Positions 1-7,724 of a stretch of DNA of 37,119 bases are shown here, piece after piece. Source of the DNA: Hyphomicrobiales bacterium. GTDB lineage: Bacteria; Pseudomonadota; Alphaproteobacteria; Rhizobiales; Methyloligellaceae. The notes under the pieces are model-generated. The model had not been told where the DNA came from. It did not search any database and worked only from the letters and a program-made list of their open reading frames with translations. The translations under genes and the position numbers were made by a program. The stretch is taken from NCBI GenBank assembly GCA_021775555.1, contig JAJFHP010000061.1, positions 1 to 37,119 of the forward strand, given 5' to 3'. How positions within the stretch are numbered: position 1 is the first letter of the stretch; every line of letters begins with the position of its first letter.

Positions 1-1
1 G

Positions 2-565
2 ACGCTAGCAAAAAGGATTTTAAGCGTAAGTGTGGCAATCGCATTTGCGTTTACCGCCGGTTCCTCGCTGGCGCTTGCTCAAGCAAAGAAGAAAAAGTCC
101 AAGTGCAAGGACGGTGAAACGGAACAGGTCGCCAGCTACAAACTCTCAAAGGGCGAAAATATAGATCATCAAATCAATGCTTCATTGACCGGAAAATCCG
201 GCGATCCCAAATCCGGGTTGAAGTGGATGACGCATCGCCGTCTCGGCAACTGCATCGCTTGTCACGAGGTCAAGAAAATCCTGGTCAAGGCCATGCCTGG
301 TAACACCGGCAGTCAGAAGAAATACGGCTTCCACGGCAAGATAGCACCGCCGCTTGATGGCGTTGCCGATCGGTACACCGAAGGTGAGCTTCGTCTCATC
401 GTGGTCAGTGCGAAAAAAGCGTTTCCTGACGCTGATACGATCATGCCGTCCTTCCACGTCAAGGATGGCCTCAACAAGGTTCACAAGGATTGTGTGGGTC
501 AGGCGATCTTCACCGCTGAGCGGGTTGAGGATGTAGTCGCTTATCTCAAGTCACTCAAGGAATAG
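2..565 (+). CDS. soxX: SoxX, monoheme c-type cytochrome subunit of SoxAX (5' partial)
   Basis: SoxX pairs with SoxA in the periplasm. The complex oxidatively couples thiosulfate or other sulfur substrates to the SoxY carrier cysteine. One heme-binding motif, CIACH, is encoded at about 251-265. A likely distal methionine lies in the TIMPSF segment near 443. The reading frame is open to the left edge. The residues before the GTG at 32 (KRILSVSVAIAFAF) continue a signal-peptide hydrophobic core that ends near ALAQA, so the true start is upstream of the window and the gene is truncated by the edge. soxA follows after 41 bp, as in other sox operons. A lysine-rich stretch follows the predicted cleavage site. 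Identification rests on the heme motif, size and neighbours. Confidence 0.9.
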   Translation, partial: TLAKRILSVSVAIAFAFTAGSSLALAQAKKKKSKCKDGETEQVASYKLSKGENIDHQINASLTGKSGDPKSGLKWMTHRRLGNCIACHEVKKILVKAMPGNTGSQKKYGFHGKIAPPLDGVADRYTEGELRLIVVSAKKAFPDADTIMPSFHVKDGLNKVHKDCVGQAIFTAERVEDVVAYLKSLKE

Positions 566-606
566 CCCTAACAGGGCAACGCGCATTGCGCGAGGGAGGA
601 TCAAGC

Positions 607-1425
607 ATGTCAAAATTGAAATTATCAGGCATTGCCGCGGGTCTTGCTGCAATATTACTCGCTGCTCCGGCCCTGGCGGCCGATGGCAAGTCGAGTGCTA
701 TGAAGCAATCGATCAAAGGCCATCCGCTGTCTGAGCTGTTTTCCGGCTACTACTACGCCAGCAAGGACACTCAGGAGATTCAGAACGACGATTTCGCAAA
801 TCCGGCCATGACCTGGTACGACATCGGCGAAACCAACTGGTCCAAAAAGGACGGTGAAGCCGGCAAATCCTGCGCTGAATGCCATAAGGTCGGGGATATG
901 AAAGGCGTTGGCGCGCGATATCCAATCTTCGACGACAAGCTCAAAAAGCTCATGAATGTCGAGGAGCGGGTCAACAATTGCCGCAAGTCCTACATGAAGG
1001 CCAAGCCCTGGAAATATGACTCCGCCAATATGCTGGGCATGGCTATTTACGTGAATGCCCAGTCGCGCGGCATGCCCAGGAGCGTCAAAATCGACGGACC
1101 TGCTGCTGATTATTTCAAGAAGGGCAAAGACTTCTACTATGCACGCCGGGGCCAGCTCGACATGTCCTGTGCGCATTGCCACGAGAAGTATTACGGGCAG
1201 AAAATCCGGATGAATACGCTCACCCAGGGCCATTCAAACGGATTTCCGACATATCGCCTGAAGTGGCAGAAACCTGGCTCACTGCACCGCCGCTTCTCTG
1301 GCTGCAACAAGCAGGTCCGGGCCAAAGCATTCAAACGCGGTTCGCCGGAATATATGGCTCTTGAGCTGTATCTTGCCTGGCGTGGACAAGGCCTGACAGT
1401 TGAAACACCGGCGGTTCGCAACTAG
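607..1425 (+). CDS. soxA: SoxA, diheme c-type cytochrome subunit of SoxAX
   Basis: SoxA is the catalytic partner of SoxX in the periplasmic thiosulfate-oxidising Sox system. The 272-residue protein has a signal peptide ending at ALA (about residue 25). It has two CxxCH heme motifs, CAECH at 89-93 and CAHCH at 188-192, so this is a diheme SoxA rather than the single-heme type. Cys125 (NNCRK) is a candidate axial thiolate for the first heme. Cys233, in the FSGCNKQ segment, corresponds to the active-site cysteine that carries persulfide in characterised SoxA. I chose the ATG at 607 because a strong GGGAGG site lies about 7 bp upstream; an in-frame start at 586 would add seven residues and lacks such a site. 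A candidate terminator follows the gene. Confidence 0.93.
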   Translation: MSKLKLSGIAAGLAAILLAAPALAADGKSSAMKQSIKGHPLSELFSGYYYASKDTQEIQNDDFANPAMTWYDIGETNWSKKDGEAGKSCAECHKVGDMKGVGARYPIFDDKLKKLMNVEERVNNCRKSYMKAKPWKYDSANMLGMAIYVNAQSRGMPRSVKIDGPAADYFKKGKDFYYARRGQLDMSCAHCHEKYYGQKIRMNTLTQGHSNGFPTYRLKWQKPGSLHRRFSGCNKQVRAKAFKRGSPEYMALELYLAWRGQGLTVETPAVRN

Positions 1426-1493
1426 TCCGGACGCAAGGATATTGGCGATCGGGTGATAATGGCCCTGCCGCAATAAAACTGCACTTCGAGCGC

Positions 1494-1531
1494 GGGGCTG
1501 CTTTGTCGATGACGGAGTGGCCCCTTTTTTT
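1494..1531 (+). terminator. Candidate rho-independent terminator after soxA
   Basis: GGGGC (1494-1498) pairs with GCCCC (1520-1524). The second arm is followed at once by a run of seven T. The loop of about 21 nt is long but could contain a small internal GTC/GAC pairing. The position between soxA and soxB suggests that soxB is at least partly transcribed from its own promoter. The long loop keeps this tentative. Confidence 0.5.
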
Positions 1532-1600
1532 CTCTAAAAGGTATCGGCACTTCACCCGAGTGACCGCTACAGAATCAAAACCATGAGGACGCAGAGGTAG

Positions 1601-3292
1601 ATGATTTCACGTCGGGAATTCCTGCAAGCGGCTGCCGCGGCAAGCGCATTGACGGCTGGAACGGGTTACGGAAACTGGTCCAGACTGGCCGCGCAACAGT
1701 CGCTCACCCAATCGCAGCTTCTGGAGTTTGCACCGTTTGGAAACGTGTCTCTGGTTCACCTGACAGATATTCACGCCCAGCTGATGCCGACATATTTCCG
1801 CGAACCTTCAGTCAATCTGGGTGTTGGGGACGCAACTGGTCAGCCTCCTCATGTTACAGGCGCTGATTTTCTCAAGCTCTTCAACCTGAAACCTGGTTCC
1901 CGGAACGCCTATGCGCTCACCTCAGACGACTTTGTTTCTCTTGCCAGGGGTTATGGAAAAATGGGCGGTTTCGACCGCATTGCTACGGTCGTGAAAGCCA
2001 TTCGCGCGGAACGGGCCGACAATATGCTTTTCCTGGATGGTGGCGACACCTGGCAGGGCAGCTATACGGCGAACAAAACCAACGGTCAGGATATGATCAC
2101 GGCCATGAATTCCCTCAAGCCCGACGCCATGACGGGGCATTGGGAATTCACCTATGGAGCTGAGCGGGTGAAGGAAGTGGTCGATGCACTTCCCTACCCG
2201 TTTTTAGCCGGCAATATCTTTGATAATGAGTGGCAGGAACCAGCCTTCGAATCGACCAAATTCTTTGAGCGTGGCGGCGTAAAAATAGCCGTCATCGGTC
2301 AGGCCTTCCCCTATACCCCGATTGCAAATCCACGCTGGATGTTCCCGAACTGGTCGATGGGCATTCGCGAAGAGACTGTGCAGAAGAATGTTGATGCTGC
2401 GCGGGCCAAGGGTGCCGGGCTTGTGGTGTTGCTTTCCCACAACGGATTTGACGTAGACCGGAAACTGGTGTCGCGCGTGAAGGGCATCGACGTGGTGCTT
2501 ACCGGACATACCCATGATGCGATCCCCGAGCCGCTTCTGGTCGGCAAGACCCTGCTGGTGGCCTCGGGGTCGGCTGGTAAGTTTATTTCCCGCCTCGATC
2601 TGGATATCCAGAACGGAGCCGTCAAAGATTTCCGCTACAAACTCATCCCCATTTTTTCCGATGTGATCTCTCCGGACAAGGAGACGACCAAGCTGGTTGA
2701 CGACCTGCGTGCCCCCTACAAGGCGGAGCTTGAGCGTGTCGTGGGCACAACGGAGTCCCTGCTGTATCGCCGCGGTAATTTCAATGGCACCTTTGACGAT
2801 CTGATATGTCAGGCCATGCTGTCAGAACGCGATGCCGAAATCGCCCTGTCGCCAGGTTTCCGTTGGGGCAATTCGTTCCTGCCCGATCAGCCGATCACCA
2901 TTGAGGATATCTTCAGCCACACAGCGCTCACTTATCCGGCCGTATACCGCCTGCCGATGACAGGGAAATTTCTCAAGGAAATCCTTGAAGATGTCGCCGA
3001 CAACCTGTTCAACCCCGATCCCTACTACCAGCAGGGTGGCGACATGGTCCGCGTTGGCGGCCTCGGTTACACAATCGAGGTCAACAAACCCATCGGTTCC
3101 CGCATCACCAACATGACCCATCTGAAGAGTGGCAATCCGATTGATCCGGCGCGAGAATACACAGTCGCCGGATGGGCCAGCATCAACCAGGACACCAAAG
3201 GCCCGGCTATATGGGATGTCGTCGAATCCTACATCGCGGCCCGTAAAACAGTAAGCGTACAGCCGAACAACTCGGTGAAAATTGTCGGCTGA
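1601..3292 (+). CDS. soxB: SoxB, thiosulfohydrolase
   Basis: SoxB is a periplasmic dinuclear manganese enzyme that hydrolyses sulfate from SoxY-bound S-sulfonate. The 563-residue protein starts with a Tat signal (SRREFLQAAAAAS), fitting export of a folded metalloenzyme. Metallophosphoesterase motifs appear in order: TDIHAQ (Asp56, His58), GGDTWQGS near residue 148, the SoxB-type GHWEFTYG near 180 where 5'-nucleotidases usually have GNHEF, LSHNGFD near 280, and TGHTHDA near 302. A 5'-nucleotidase-like C-terminal domain follows. Length and motifs match the SoxB family. The ATG at 1601 is preceded by an AGAGGT ribosome site. soxYZ is not in the window and no soxCD is seen. Confidence 0.96.
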   Translation: MISRREFLQAAAAASALTAGTGYGNWSRLAAQQSLTQSQLLEFAPFGNVSLVHLTDIHAQLMPTYFREPSVNLGVGDATGQPPHVTGADFLKLFNLKPGSRNAYALTSDDFVSLARGYGKMGGFDRIATVVKAIRAERADNMLFLDGGDTWQGSYTANKTNGQDMITAMNSLKPDAMTGHWEFTYGAERVKEVVDALPYPFLAGNIFDNEWQEPAFESTKFFERGGVKIAVIGQAFPYTPIANPRWMFPNWSMGIREETVQKNVDAARAKGAGLVVLLSHNGFDVDRKLVSRVKGIDVVLTGHTHDAIPEPLLVGKTLLVASGSAGKFISRLDLDIQNGAVKDFRYKLIPIFSDVISPDKETTKLVDDLRAPYKAELERVVGTTESLLYRRGNFNGTFDDLICQAMLSERDAEIALSPGFRWGNSFLPDQPITIEDIFSHTALTYPAVYRLPMTGKFLKEILEDVADNLFNPDPYYQQGGDMVRVGGLGYTIEVNKPIGSRITNMTHLKSGNPIDPAREYTVAGWASINQDTKGPAIWDVVESYIAARKTVSVQPNNSVKIVG

Positions 3293-3415
3293 TCCTTCTG
3301 AACGCACTGCGCCTGCACCCTTCGCTCCATTATCCGGCAGCGCGATCATGACACAAGGATTCGGTGAAGCATGAGAGTGTCCTGGCTGACTTGCCTGCAT
3401 CAAGTGACTGCGCTA

Positions 3416-3427
3416 TGAATACATTCA
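3416..3427. promoter_or_regulatory. Inverted repeat upstream of the YeeE/YedE transporter gene
   Basis: TGAAT-AC-ATTCA is a perfect 5-2-5 inverted repeat about 50 bp before the transporter ATG at 3477. It shares the TGAA/TTCA half-site character of other AT-rich repeats near the sulfur genes here. The operator role is inference. Confidence 0.35.
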
Positions 3428-3476
3428 ATTATTTGCATGTTATGATCTGCACGTAAGGCCGAAAGAGACACCCGAG

Positions 3477-4574
3477 ATGGAGCCCATCAGAGAGTTGTTA
3501 GTTTCGAATTCCGCCGCAAGCCTGGCGCTCGGCGGCCTGGTCATTGGATTTGTTTTTGGCTTCGTTGTTCACCGGACAAACTTTTGCACCATGGGTTCGC
3601 TTTCAGATATTCTCTCCTTTGGAGACTATCGGCGGTTCCGGTCCTGGCTTCTGGCCATCGCGGTTTCAATTCTCGGTGTCCAGCTTTTGCATGCTGCCGG
3701 TGCGGTTGACCTCGCGAAGTCGATGTATCTCGTCCCGAACTTTAACTGGGCAGGAAATATCGTCGGCGGCCTGATGTTCGGTTTCGGCATGGTGTTTGCC
3801 GGCGGCTGCACAAGCCGCAATCTGGTACGCGCCGGTGCCGGGGATCTGCGCGCGCTGATTGTCCTTATTGTCGTTGGGATTTTCTCCTACATGACGATTG
3901 GTGGCTTGATTGGCCCACTACGGGCGGAATTACAGCAAGCAACACAGATCGACCTGACAGCGATCGGTCCCGATAGCCAGAGTATGGGCACGCTTCTCGC
4001 GCAATTTACCGGCCTGGAGGGTGGCGTTGCAGTGTGGATTGTGTCCGTGGTCCTGGCTGGCGCCTTCCTGATTTTCTGCTTCTCCGATAAAGGATTCAGG
4101 GCTTCGCCAGAGCACATGACTGCCGGGTTCGTTATCGGCGCATGCATTATTGCGGGCTGGGCATTGACGGGTCTTGCCTATGACGATTTGGGCGAACGGG
4201 TGCAGGATCCAATTTCATTGAGTTATGTGCGCCCTTCGGGTGACTCGCTGGAATATCTGATGCGATTTACTGCGCAGATGATCCCGAGCTTCGGCGTGGC
4301 CTCTCTGTTCGGGGCCCTGGCCGGTTCATTCACTTCCGCGATATCGAAGGGGAGATTTCATCTCGCCACTTTCGCTGATCCAGGAGATACGTTGCGCAAT
4401 CTTTTTGGCGCCGCAATGATGGGTGTTGGCGGCGTTCTGGCGATGGGCTGCACGATCGGACAGGCCGTAACCGGGTTGTCCACCCTCGCCATCGGTTCGC
4501 TCATAGCCTTCGGGGCCATTATCGCCGGCGGTGTTGCCGGTATCAAATCGCTCGAAAAGCTTCTGATGGGCTAG
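3477..4574 (+). CDS. YeeE/YedE (TsuA-like) sulfur-compound transporter
   Basis: Inner-membrane transporter of the YeeE/YedE family, whose characterised members import thiosulfate or related sulfur species. The 365-residue protein is strongly hydrophobic, with about nine or more membrane segments. It carries the family's conserved cysteines in NFCTMG (Cys37), AGGCTSRN (Cys111) and MGCTIGQ (Cys325), which are thought to relay the substrate through the pore. The neighbouring convergent tusA is a frequent partner of YeeE genes. In this setting it may bring sulfane sulfur or thiosulfate into the cytoplasm for the TusA/DsrEFH/DsrC relay. The exact substrate cannot be read from sequence. I use no gene symbol because several names exist for this family. 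Confidence 0.88.
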   Translation: MEPIRELLVSNSAASLALGGLVIGFVFGFVVHRTNFCTMGSLSDILSFGDYRRFRSWLLAIAVSILGVQLLHAAGAVDLAKSMYLVPNFNWAGNIVGGLMFGFGMVFAGGCTSRNLVRAGAGDLRALIVLIVVGIFSYMTIGGLIGPLRAELQQATQIDLTAIGPDSQSMGTLLAQFTGLEGGVAVWIVSVVLAGAFLIFCFSDKGFRASPEHMTAGFVIGACIIAGWALTGLAYDDLGERVQDPISLSYVRPSGDSLEYLMRFTAQMIPSFGVASLFGALAGSFTSAISKGRFHLATFADPGDTLRNLFGAAMMGVGGVLAMGCTIGQAVTGLSTLAIGSLIAFGAIIAGGVAGIKSLEKLLMG

Positions 4575-4601
4575 CCCTGAGTGAGGCCGTGACAGACAGA
4601 C

Positions 4602-4829
4602 TCAGGATTTGGCCTTGAGCAGGAAGCGGTAGACGCCGCCATCTTCACCGGATTCCAGAAGCTCGTGCCCCGTCGCATTGCAAAATGCATCGAAATCAGC
4701 AACTGCACCGGGATCGGTCGCCAGCACTTCTAGTGTCCCGCCCGAGGGAACGTCTTTGAGCGCGGCTTTTGCCCTCAGGATAGGAAGCGGGCAATTGAGG
4801 CCCTTTGCATCGAGCGTTGTATCGGCCAT
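4602..4829 (-). CDS. tusA: TusA family sulfur carrier protein
   Basis: TusA is a small cytoplasmic sulfurtransferase that carries persulfide on a conserved cysteine. In sulfur oxidisers it feeds DsrEFH and DsrC. This 75-residue protein contains the diagnostic CPxP motif (NCPLPILR, Cys13) on the first helix, followed by the expected beta-alpha-beta-alpha-beta pattern. I chose the ATG at 4829, which has a CCGGAGAA site just upstream. An in-frame extension to 4961 would add 44 residues unlike the family. The gene is convergent with the YeeE transporter and divergent from the rhodanese-HTH gene. Rhodanese plus TusA is a common pair in oxidative sulfur relays. Confidence 0.93.
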   Translation of the reverse strand: MADTTLDAKGLNCPLPILRAKAALKDVPSGGTLEVLATDPGAVADFDAFCNATGHELLESGEDGGVYRFLLKAKS

Positions 4830-4850
4830 TTCATTCTCCGGCGATTTATA

Positions 4851-4929
4851 TTCAAATTCTTGAATGATTGAACAGGGGATTGCCGTCCCGGTCAAGAGAA
4901 CATCTCCCGTTTGGGGTGTGTTGATATAT
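4851..4929. promoter_or_regulatory. AT-rich putative operator between tusA and the rhodanese-HTH gene
   Basis: The 275-bp divergent spacer holds an inverted repeat TTCAA-ATTC-TTGAA (4851-4864) and the octamer TGATATAT (4922-4929). The octamer recurs in other sulfur-gene promoters of this window. ArsR-type sulfur regulators are known to bind AT-rich inverted repeats of this general kind, but no such regulator gene is visible here. Confidence 0.4.
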
Positions 4930-5104
4930 TTTGTGCGGCCTCCAGTACCGGTTTCTCTCAAAATCAGAATGATTTCCGAGCAGCAAAATTTTTAAATGCT
5001 GTTGATTCCGGTGTTTTCAGCAGACACGGAATTCGTCGCATCGCCATTCCAGCCCCTATAAGGTAGTCCCGGAACTGGCGATTGCATAAAGAAAGAGATT
5101 GAAA

Positions 5105-5827
5105 ATGGGTAACAAGCCCAAAGACGAAGTGGTCGGGATTGATGCCGCAACTGTAAACACGTGGCTCGAAAATGACGAGGCAGTGCTCGTGGATGTTCGC
5201 GAGACGTCCGAGTTCGACCAGGAACACATTCCCGGCGCCATGCTGCTACCCATGTCGATGTTCGATCCGGAATTGTTCCCAAGCGTTCCAGGAAAGAAGG
5301 TTGTCCTTCATTGCGCTGTCGGCAAAAGATCCGAAGCTGCGGGCAAAATGCTGCTGAATGAGGGCTACGAAGGCGCAATCCATATGATTGGCGGCATCCA
5401 GGAATGGAAGGCCGCGGGATATGCCACGGAGGTCCAGTTCATACCGCATCCGGGCCCGCGGGATATTGCTTTGCAGGGCAGTGGGGATGAATCTCCGGAA
5501 GCTGTCTCAAAGCAGGTCCCTCAGGAAGCGGTACAACCCATATCGCCGCCGCCTGGAGAGGTGCTGATCGAGGAATTCCTCTCGCCCCTTGGTATCGGGG
5601 AGAAGGAATTGGCGTCAGATATCGGTGTCTCAGAGGAAACTATAAGCTCAATCATTCAGGGGGAGACGGTGATCACTGCGGAGCTGTCGCTGCGTTTGGC
5701 GCGCTACTTCTCTACGGCATCGGATTTCTGGCTGCATGTTCAGATGGAACATGATTTGGAAAAAGTACGCCGGGACGTTGGCAAGGAGATCAGACGTCAG
5801 GTCACCCCCAGAACCGCGAAGACGTGA
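5105..5827 (+). CDS. Rhodanese domain fused to a HigA-type (XRE) helix-turn-helix
   Basis: The 240-residue protein has two domains. Residues about 8-108 form a rhodanese homology domain with a CAVGKRS active loop. Cys70 there is the only cysteine in the protein and the likely persulfide carrier. After a proline-rich linker (about 112-150), residues 151-235 resemble HigA-type antitoxin XRE domains: PPGEVLIEEFLSPLG, then ELASDIGVSEETIS as the helix-turn-helix core, then LSLRLARYFSTASDFWLHVQ. No HigB-like toxin gene is adjacent. I chose the ATG at 5105 after an AAAGAGA site; a TTG six bases earlier is possible. Its place between tusA and the dsr region suggests either a sulfurtransferase in the relay or a transcription regulator sensing persulfide. 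The second role is inference. Confidence 0.88.
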   Translation: MGNKPKDEVVGIDAATVNTWLENDEAVLVDVRETSEFDQEHIPGAMLLPMSMFDPELFPSVPGKKVVLHCAVGKRSEAAGKMLLNEGYEGAIHMIGGIQEWKAAGYATEVQFIPHPGPRDIALQGSGDESPEAVSKQVPQEAVQPISPPPGEVLIEEFLSPLGIGEKELASDIGVSEETISSIIQGETVITAELSLRLARYFSTASDFWLHVQMEHDLEKVRRDVGKEIRRQVTPRTAKT

Positions 5828-5834
5828 TTTGGGT

Positions 5835-6206
5835 TCAGCGCACGCTTCCGAATGATTTATCGGTACTGCCCGGTGGAGGAGTGAGGTTCGCCAACTTGCA
5901 CCCTTGCGCGATTGGACCACCGGGAAACAGCTGGAATAAATGTTTTCGCCCGCCCTTGTCGCTGAACCGTGCCTCCAGAGCGTCGGCAATCCGGCGCACG
6001 GGCGGGTTCTCCTCGTCTGCATAGCAGGCTTGAAGCACCCGGATCACTTCCCAATGATCCTCGTTCAACTCAAGGTCGTCTGCCCCGGCCAGCTCGATGG
6101 CAGTTTCGCGGGACCATCCCCTGGGAGCGTTTGGAAACGTTTCGTCCCTTTTATCGCGTCCTGTTGGATCGAGTATGGCCTTCATAATGTCGTTAACATC
6201 ACGCAT
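5835..6206 (-). CDS. DsrC/TusE-like protein with the C-terminal redox cysteine replaced by serine
   Basis: DsrC is the sulfur-carrying substrate protein of Dsr. This 123-residue paralogue keeps the family core: LNEDHWEVIRVLQACY near residue 50, PPVRRIADALE near 70 and KHLFQLFPGGPIAQGCKLANL near 90-108. Cys103 aligns with the inner cysteine (CysB) of DsrC. Eleven residues later, where DsrC has its penultimate cysteine (CysA), this protein has Ser114, followed by a nine-residue tail. TusE proteins show the reverse pattern, keeping CysA and lacking CysB. Its start overlaps the preceding small gene by 8 bp and has a GGAGG site, so the two are probably translationally coupled. It cannot form the CysA-CysB trisulfide cycle, so a regulatory or partner-binding role is possible. 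Confidence 0.85.
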   Translation of the reverse strand: MRDVNDIMKAILDPTGRDKRDETFPNAPRGWSRETAIELAGADDLELNEDHWEVIRVLQACYADEENPPVRRIADALEARFSDKGGRKHLFQLFPGGPIAQGCKLANLTPPPGSTDKSFGSVR

Positions 6207-6429
6207 GATTATCGCCTCCTTGCTCCATCTGTTCTGACCAGCCCTGCATAGCTGACCCCCAATGAGCCGCCGTCGGGGTGTCGAGATCGAATATGGTGAA
6301 CCGGCGCCCTTCCCGGACCGTTATCCGCAACAGCTGCATGCCGCTTTCGTGGAGCACATTGTCCAGTGTGATTTCCCGGCCATAGGGAGCAGGGAACCGC
6401 TCCATCCGCGTCACCGCTTCGCTGCTCAC
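6199..6429 (-). CDS. Conserved-looking small protein, unknown function (76 aa)
   Basis: I do not recognise this family with confidence. The protein has no cysteine, no signal peptide and no membrane segment. It looks like a compact cytoplasmic fold with a beta-rich middle (MQLLRITVREGRRFTIFDLD) and a C-terminal helix with several tryptophans and glutamates. Translation starts at a GTG whose G overlaps the TAG stop of the upstream 63-residue gene, with a GGGGAGA site before it. Its 3' end overlaps the DsrC-like gene by 8 bp. This tight packing is the main evidence that it is real, and suggests a function together with the dioxygenase and DsrC-like protein. Confidence 0.75.
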   Translation of the reverse strand: MSSEAVTRMERFPAPYGREITLDNVLHESGMQLLRITVREGRRFTIFDLDTPTAAHWGSAMQGWSEQMEQGGDNHA

Positions 6430-6620
6430 TACTTGTCTCCCCAGTAAAAGGCCGTCTCCAATTGCATTGCCCAGTCGCGCGGCGTATCCCGATAGTCCGG
6501 TTTGACATCAAACTGCAGGTGAATTTCTCCATTTTTTCCCGTCTTGATGACGAGCTGTTTCAGTTCCGGGAAGGACTGAACGTCCGGGTTATGGATTATC
6601 AGATCACTCAATAGCGCCAT
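6429..6620 (-). CDS. Small protein, unknown function (63 aa)
   Basis: A 63-residue acidic to neutral protein without cysteines, signal peptide or membrane helix. It has an alternating hydrophobic pattern (LKQLVIKTGKNGEIHLQFDV) suggesting two beta strands, then a tryptophan-containing C-terminal helix (PRDWAMQLETAFYWGDK). It begins 14 bp after the dioxygenase stop and its TAG stop overlaps the GTG start of the next gene, so it is likely part of one transcript. I assign no function. Protein-protein adaptor or subunit roles are open. Confidence 0.7.
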   Translation of the reverse strand: MALLSDLIIHNPDVQSFPELKQLVIKTGKNGEIHLQFDVKPDYRDTPRDWAMQLETAFYWGDK

Positions 6621-6634
6621 TGGCTCACTCGCTT

Positions 6635-7603
6635 TTAGTGTTTGGCAATTGTCATCGGGCTTGCCGCAGCAATCCGGTACAGATAGCGCATGCGGAACAG
6701 CAATCTTTTGCTGGCCTCCGCCTGTGCGCCGCCCGCATCAAATCCCGACCGGCTGTGAAGCACATTGTTGCAGATCAGGCCCTGCCCAGGCGCCAATTTA
6801 TGTTTCAACAATAGTGGCTCGCTTCCACTCAACAGATGGTTGAGAAAACCTACAGCGGCCTGCGTGTCATCATCCTTCCTCCAAATGATATTCCGGCCGC
6901 GCGCGCTATATCGCATATGAAGAGTATGCGTCTCCCTATCAATGGAGATCACTGGTCCCCTGCTGACCGGGCGCACCTGACCTGAAGCTTCCCTGTTTTC
7001 CGGAATGATCATGGCATCTGGATGCATCAAAGCCGCAACATAGGCAGGGTTCTCATCACGCAGGCGGATATAGGCAATTTCCGGATCAAGAAGCGAATTC
7101 TCACCGCCTTCGTCTGCATCACGTACACAGTGCAGGAGGAAGGACCGGATGCGTTTCTCCGGCGCATTGTAATATCCGTCGGTATGCCAGGTGAGCGGCC
7201 GATTTGTGTAAGGAATATAGCCGCTCCGTTTGTGATCGCTTGCAACCTCGAGCGAAACAATCTTGTCTTCTGCCGCGGAACGGTGGCTTTCCAGGTGTGT
7301 TAGGCCGAGCGAGCTTGCAAAGACGGGCAGATCACGTCTCACTGCTTTCTCGTCCTGTACGTTTGGCTGGCTGGCATAAATAGCCATGTTTGCCCGCCCG
7401 CAGAGACTTACAATTTCCGCGCGCTCAGAGTCTGTCGGCCTTGAGAGATCGCCTAATTCCACGACTATGTCCGAAGCACACGAGGGATAGTTGGCAAGCT
7501 TGTTGTCCCGCCAGCTGCGATATGCGGTGTCATGGTCCAGGTCGAACGGATTATCCAGGGACTGACCCCGGGATTCTTGCAAGACTTGCTGTGTATTTTC
7601 CAT
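6635..7603 (-). CDS. TauD/TfdA-type Fe(II)/2-oxoglutarate dioxygenase-like protein
   Basis: The 322-residue protein carries the iron-binding facial triad of the TauD/TfdA superfamily: HTD at His140/Asp142 (in LTWHTDGYYN) and a C-terminal His283 (NNVLHSRSGF). An arginine-rich strand near 300-310 (RLLFRMRYLYR) would hold the 2-oxoglutarate carboxylate. Family members oxidise small substrates such as taurine, alkylsulfonates or gamma-butyrobetaine. I chose the ATG at 7603; an in-frame extension to 7714 adds 37 basic residues that look unlike coding sequence. It leads a minus-strand operon with two small genes and a DsrC-like gene, divergent from dsrA. Release of sulfite from an organosulfonate would fit the setting but is speculation: no tau/ssu-type transporter is present. 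Confidence 0.85.
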   Translation of the reverse strand: MENTQQVLQESRGQSLDNPFDLDHDTAYRSWRDNKLANYPSCASDIVVELGDLSRPTDSERAEIVSLCGRANMAIYASQPNVQDEKAVRRDLPVFASSLGLTHLESHRSAAEDKIVSLEVASDHKRSGYIPYTNRPLTWHTDGYYNAPEKRIRSFLLHCVRDADEGGENSLLDPEIAYIRLRDENPAYVAALMHPDAMIIPENREASGQVRPVSRGPVISIDRETHTLHMRYSARGRNIIWRKDDDTQAAVGFLNHLLSGSEPLLLKHKLAPGQGLICNNVLHSRSGFDAGGAQAEASKRLLFRMRYLYRIAAASPMTIAKH

Positions 7604-7724
7604 AAAACCACTTTTGGTCAAACGATAACATTCACCCCGACACAGCGAAAAACAAGCAGCCGGGTGGTCCCGTGAGACCCTTGATATGCGGCTGGACCGG
7701 GTATTTCCGAGCAACTCATAAATT

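Noticed and set aside
655-1233. 192-codon frame antisense to soxA
   Set aside because: A shadow of soxA with no ribosome site or domain; the sense frame carries heme motifs.
3391-3405. FNR-like sequence TTGCC-TGC-ATCAA upstream of the YeeE gene
   Set aside because: The spacing is one base short and the left half-site is poor, so it was not called.
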